Made by a program: the position numbers and the translations under genes
Shown here: positions 61,401 to 64,000 of the stretch, piece by piece
Numbering within the stretch: position 1 is the first letter of the stretch
Layout of the letters: each line of letters opens with the position of its first letter
Notes under the pieces: model-generated
Database searches by the model: none
The model's input: the letters and a program-made list of their open reading frames with translations, nothing else
Told to the model about the DNA's origin: nothing
Assembly (NCBI GenBank): GCA_002343775.1
Contig: DDSH01000028.1
Location: forward strand, 125,731-189,730
Direction: 5' to 3'
From: Anaerolineales bacterium UBA2395
Lineage (GTDB): Bacteria; Chloroflexota; Anaerolineae; Anaerolineales; Villigracilaceae
Length of the DNA: 64,000 nucleotides

Positions 61401-61962
61401 GGCACTTGCCAAGCTCATTTTCAACAGCAGCTCTTTCAACATTGTTAGATATATTTCGATATTCTTCGGATCGCTCGGCTTCTTCACGAATTCTACGCAA
61501 TTCATTAACTTGATTAAAAAGGTACTCAAGACTCTTATCAACTTCAGTACGCACAGCTTGATGATTCAAAAAAACCGCCATGCGCCCGATAGGGCGAATT
61601 TGCCCAGCACCTTCTTTGATAAAATGCTGCGCAGGAGAAAAAATTGTACGTGAAATTTTCTCCTGATTTACCCATTGATAGGCAAGTTCCCCTTCATCTT
61701 TTCGGCGGAAACAATCACGAACATTTTGCTGGTCATCGGTGACAATCTTGATGTATTCAGGCGGGCGAATATCTTGGGCCTGAGTATTTAAACCAACACC
61801 GCAAAACGGGTCATGTACGCTGTTATAAGGCTGCGTATCAATTCCAAGGAACGAGACTTGGCGCGGTACACTTCCGTACGCCTCGATTAGGCGTTCTTTT
61901 GCCTTTACCAATATTTTCATTCCAGTACCGCCAACGCCAATTGCCAAAATAGGGTTTGCCAT
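58450..61962 (-). CDS. Tubulin-like GTPase (Tubulin_2 family)
   Basis: 1170 aa. The N-terminus begins with AIGVGGTGMKIL, a Rossmann-type phosphate loop, and carries the tubulin/FtsZ signature GSNAGGTGSG at 193-202, in FICGSNAGGTGSGVLMDIAH. Other conserved segments are FLGIDTQPYNSV and IGRMAVFLNH. About 500 residues of GTPase-like sequence are followed by a long helical part (about 550-1150) with many charged residues, far longer than FtsZ. Such proteins are predicted GTPases that may form filaments; no cellular role is established. AAGGAG precedes the ATG. It is second in the operon after the vWA gene. Confidence 0.85.
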   Translation of the reverse strand: MANPILAIGVGGTGMKILVKAKERLIEAYGSVPRQVSFLGIDTQPYNSVHDPFCGVGLNTQAQDIRPPEYIKIVTDDQQNVRDCFRRKDEGELAYQWVNQEKISRTIFSPAQHFIKEGAGQIRPIGRMAVFLNHQAVRTEVDKSLEYLFNQVNELRRIREEAERSEEYRNISNNVERAAVENELGKCLIFICGSNAGGTGSGVLMDIAHIVQASSKDRNVSVQIMGLIVCPDVFASSEKLDTSNGMAFLRELDRLTRPVKGQVGKELPRYLYFPNQAKSKPKPMDVSPFDNIFLFGSKNRSNRMLVPQLNQVLDRVVTPAAADFIVAHTDEIFAGRISIVRANWPARYYAENRGEKGLWPYAAVGTKTLIFPERDVRRSAGLRFLDQIFNEYLIPPSKTKVELPPCTKELTGDTVALDPKGFVSRRLIRKDITTKVTNVQFIENLVKQVNAPSNKAYASASSFLSNSSSSLKGSIKFVGLGNSNAKKDIDSFIDLLESNIDDTIADLRELRNVGASEDIVSLIRYSDGAWVKKYLGEGVLGSEEGGKWDEWLFEFVENYPQEFQDVLFNVCQAIMNDQDSSEKRILIRYRLTYARMVLQAIREAAHLFRKNVLDAFPEASNRKVQAIKDINKYEQSVKEGRDHKKYVDAWVTLANAQRDLLGQRLLLRLCDELGGQGMITKDGQGRKSAVDVLDDMLREWENALIEVHQSYIIRQIAKHNENRDFKNSIPVREYVTSKKLEDELYEKHYSRALNLLLGSLGGRQFEWQEMETSANRFFLRMMWVDERKVLKGPGEIADHLIEWACSSEENRPFAELASPSEIHMAELLKEHYKSSPPSLTRSLANQGADDSIALQSFANPDPQTRAQRFIILDTHQQDNTSPDKRREVEEFYRDSKSGVIPMVNQALSAYPDLARNVMSESKNPRAATSVEVYLGYGLEDLAIYRDSMDTYWEDAKGRALHILKAEDVASEFELAIEKELGRKTSRRHILHPEVVDLFEHKDRIDEFLWLWHFGYIKEPNVPGGSEFYLVMDDKGKDKVKLTNTIGKHEDALYGYELTGRSNEDQERQRARYRFYYALRNFVLYGKDLDEHANQRVDAIDYDDCRELYQKEPDYNNPTKLGEVTKKRYQQFLKWIESKDALIHDLGIVLAMRWKVLTPGAGVDAFDNDND

Positions 61963-61967
61963 TGTAG

Positions 61968-64000
61968 TTATCTCCTTTTTTCTTTAGCCGCATTTATCTT
62001 TTTTTCGCCCGCCAATAAGGAAACTGTATGATTTCCTATGTTAACCGTTGTGGCAGGGTTATCAGAAATGGGAGTTTCATTTTCGTCTTCACAAAGCACA
62101 ATTCCAAGGAATGGAATTAATCGAACGCTCCAATAAGAATATTCACTCTCATCAAAGAACCACTTAACTAATCTATATTGTTGCACACGTTCCATCCATC
62201 CCTGTGGGCGGACTGCTTGCCTTACAGGGCGCGGGTAGCTAACATTGATAGGTTCTCCAGGTCCGATTCTTACTCCGAATAAACAACGAGCCTGACGCGC
62301 GGTCATGGAAATGCTTCTGTTCGGCAAGCGCATATCATCAGTCATAGATTGAGTTGAAATGCTGTTATATTTTCCCTTTGGAACCAGATTAAAGGGTAAG
62401 AAAATCCAAGACAATATCCATACAATTACGGGCTTCCATAGTCCCAAAATCAGCAACAAAACTGAAGCCATCGCCAGGCGTCTTTGCAAATCTGGAATCC
62501 AATCCGGTAATACTACTAACACGCGGTCTCTTGCCTGGCGCGCGATTGTAAACCCTTCCGTTGACTCGCCATTAAGTTCAGCAGTCAAGATATAATCACC
62601 TGGGTAAGGTAAACTTCCGTAAACGCCCTCAAATTCCCCAAAATTTGTTGCTGCATTTATTTGTTGATCAGAAATGTTCACTGGCGGATCATTAACAGCC
62701 TGCATTTTCACTATCAGATTATCTCGCGACAATTCCTCTGGGCGATCCAAAGTGAGTTTTACCGGTATGTTTGTAGCACAGACAAAACGATAATTGAAAA
62801 TTTCCGGTTTTGGATCGTCACATTCGGCTTTTTCAGGAATTGACAAGATTGCATCACCAGGCATGCGTGCAGCGGTGATTTTATAGCGAGTTAAATTTAC
62901 AAGTGAGCCATCACTCTCTCTTTTTCCGCTGATTTCAATAGTGTATTCACCCTCGCCATAAAGAAGTGATTCAGGAGAAATATCTAATCTATATTTTTCC
63001 GCATCCTGGTCATAAGTAAATTCCCCAAGGTTGATTTCTTCTCTGCCAAAAATATTTTCCGTAGGAGAAATTTCTTTAAGTAATAAGGCAGTTAAAGTGA
63101 AATCGCTTCCAGATGGCTGTAAACTATCATCAATAACATCAGCATAAATCGTAGTAATGTTGTTGAGGTTAAGGAAATCCTGCCCTTTTAGCAGAATCAT
63201 CTGTGCTGTGAATAAGCTCTGAAAGTCAACAATATATCTAACCTTTTCAGACGGCGTAATCCGTAAATGCCAATCACCCAATACAGGCTGCTCCAAGGTG
63301 TAAACCTTAAAATAGCCATCAAGTTCTCCAATAGTTGGGTCTTTTTTAGATTGTATGTTTAACGCTTCGGCAGAACTACCATCAGGCAATAACAACTCAA
63401 CCACTGTTTTAATATCGGATTTTCGAACAATAACTCGGGCCTGTTGTAAATTAGGCGGAAATATAATTTTTTCATCAGAACGTGTAGGGTCATACTCAAT
63501 TCTGCCACTGGAAGCACCGATATTATCAAGTCGATTTCTGATGTCATCATAGATTACTTCTAAATCATTTGCCTGGCTAGCTTCATAATACTTAAAGCCA
63601 TCACGGTCAAACGACGTGGTATTCCAATATTGCCTCCATTTCTCAAATTCCTCGTTCTCCTCAAGGTTTTTCCCTCCTCTTAGTAAGATAACAAAAACGA
63701 GTGCTCCCTTATTAGAGAGTTTGTCAATTCTAACAAGAACTTCCTCAGATATACCTACATTATTTCCACCATTTGTATCAATAGTGGGCACACCGTCAGT
63801 CAGTAAAATCACTGCGGGAACGTTCTGATTAGTACGATTTTGAGACTCAAATAATTCAGAATAAGCATCATCAAGTGCTGCGATGATATTTGTGTTATCC
63901 TCACTCTTGGTTTGTCGAGCTACCTCAATTAACATCCTGCGCGCGCCTTCCTCCTGTAATTGTGTCAAGGGTGCCAAGATTTCACTTTCATTCCCGAACG
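61968..64000 (-). CDS. von Willebrand factor A domain membrane protein (partial, 5' end beyond window)
   Basis: The frame is open through base 64000, so the N-terminus with the first metal-binding loop (DxSxS) is missing; the TTG at 63977 is an internal codon. The visible vWA part includes NTNIIAALDDAYSELFE and VILLTDGVPT, which give the later MIDAS residues. A beta-rich region of about 300 residues follows (Ig-like, probably extracytoplasmic), then hydrophobic helices (MASVLLLILGLWKPVIVWIL) and a C-terminal tail of about 130 residues that may be cytosolic. It is the first visible gene of the operon and could sense or bind ligands at the envelope. Confidence 0.85.
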   Translation of the reverse strand, partial: FGNESEILAPLTQLQEEGARRMLIEVARQTKSEDNTNIIAALDDAYSELFESQNRTNQNVPAVILLTDGVPTIDTNGGNNVGISEEVLVRIDKLSNKGALVFVILLRGGKNLEENEEFEKWRQYWNTTSFDRDGFKYYEASQANDLEVIYDDIRNRLDNIGASSGRIEYDPTRSDEKIIFPPNLQQARVIVRKSDIKTVVELLLPDGSSAEALNIQSKKDPTIGELDGYFKVYTLEQPVLGDWHLRITPSEKVRYIVDFQSLFTAQMILLKGQDFLNLNNITTIYADVIDDSLQPSGSDFTLTALLLKEISPTENIFGREEINLGEFTYDQDAEKYRLDISPESLLYGEGEYTIEISGKRESDGSLVNLTRYKITAARMPGDAILSIPEKAECDDPKPEIFNYRFVCATNIPVKLTLDRPEELSRDNLIVKMQAVNDPPVNISDQQINAATNFGEFEGVYGSLPYPGDYILTAELNGESTEGFTIARQARDRVLVVLPDWIPDLQRRLAMASVLLLILGLWKPVIVWILSWIFLPFNLVPKGKYNSISTQSMTDDMRLPNRSISMTARQARCLFGVRIGPGEPINVSYPRPVRQAVRPQGWMERVQQYRLVKWFFDESEYSYWSVRLIPFLGIVLCEDENETPISDNPATTVNIGNHTVSLLAGEKKINAAKEKRR

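Noticed and set aside
1..64000. CRISPR array or cas genes accompanying the TPR-CHAT protease
   Set aside because: No regularly spaced repeats of 25-40 bp with unique spacers and no Cas signature were seen by eye on either strand.

Overview
The window is a bacterial chromosome segment. Several things fit Chloroflexota, probably an Anaerolineae-type organism: start codons placed 6-12 nt after TATAAT-like -10 boxes, the gene repertoire (ECF sigma plus TPR-CHAT, XRE-NB-ARC, Thr/Pro-linker membrane proteins) and moderate GC. This assignment is inferred from gene style and was not computed. The left 26 kb is visibly richer in GC than the right 29 kb, so base composition splits the window in two.

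Region 1 (1-6.9 kb) is ordinary chromosome. It has a minus-strand surface-polysaccharide operon (rfbC, rfbB, rfbA, ABC permease, ABC ATPase; rfbD is not in the window), then tpx, azlC-azlD, a REC-GGDEF protein and a CAT-anticodon tRNA with its own promoter.

Region 2 (7-20.6 kb) is an accessory island starting beside the tRNA. It holds a tyrosine recombinase, a decayed AbrB antitoxin, an AAA_14/DUF4143 ATPase bracketed by a direct repeat of the recombinase 3' end, and a winged-helix/nucleotidyltransferase toxin-antitoxin-like pair with a perfect palindromic operator. It then has an XRE-NB-ARC ATPase with a TPR partner, and an ECF sigma / unknown / TPR-CHAT protease operon facing a gene for a 51-aa secreted Cys/Gly peptide. 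The last operon looks like the protease-substrate-sigma part of type III-E CRISPR, without any CRISPR component. A PPP-type phosphatase closes the region.

Region 3 (20.7-26.4 kb) looks like an integrated plasmid core: a second, paralogous recombinase, ParA, a protein with a duplicated DNA-binding-like repeat, iteron-like repeats, a helix-turn-helix replication protein, a DnaC-like loader and a Replic_Relax-like protein.

Region 4 (26.4-34.9 kb) is a type I restriction-modification operon (hsdM, hsdS, hsdR) carrying a DUF262/DUF1524 nuclease, a GxxExxY protein inside a duplicated leader, and a YgjP-like metallopeptidase.

Region 5 (35-64 kb) is AT-rich and entirely on the minus strand. Its core runs in transcription order: vWA membrane protein (cut by the window edge), tubulin-like GTPase, 142-aa protein, 57-aa membrane protein, calcineurin-type phosphatase, membrane-anchored kinase-like protein, 1427-aa helical membrane protein with an SH3-like outer domain, two small membrane proteins, a 427-aa possible SPFH-like protein, a HerA/VirB4-type ATPase and a Pro/Lys-repeat protein. 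Downstream lie a small membrane protein, a Roco (LRR-ROC-COR) GTPase, a 157-aa protein, an M48 metalloprotease and a membrane protein. I know of no described system with this composition. Reversible phosphorylation, a cytoskeletal-type GTPase, a ring-type ATPase and envelope sensors together suggest a membrane-linked stress or conflict machine. It is the best candidate here for an undescribed system, followed by the sigma/CHAT module.
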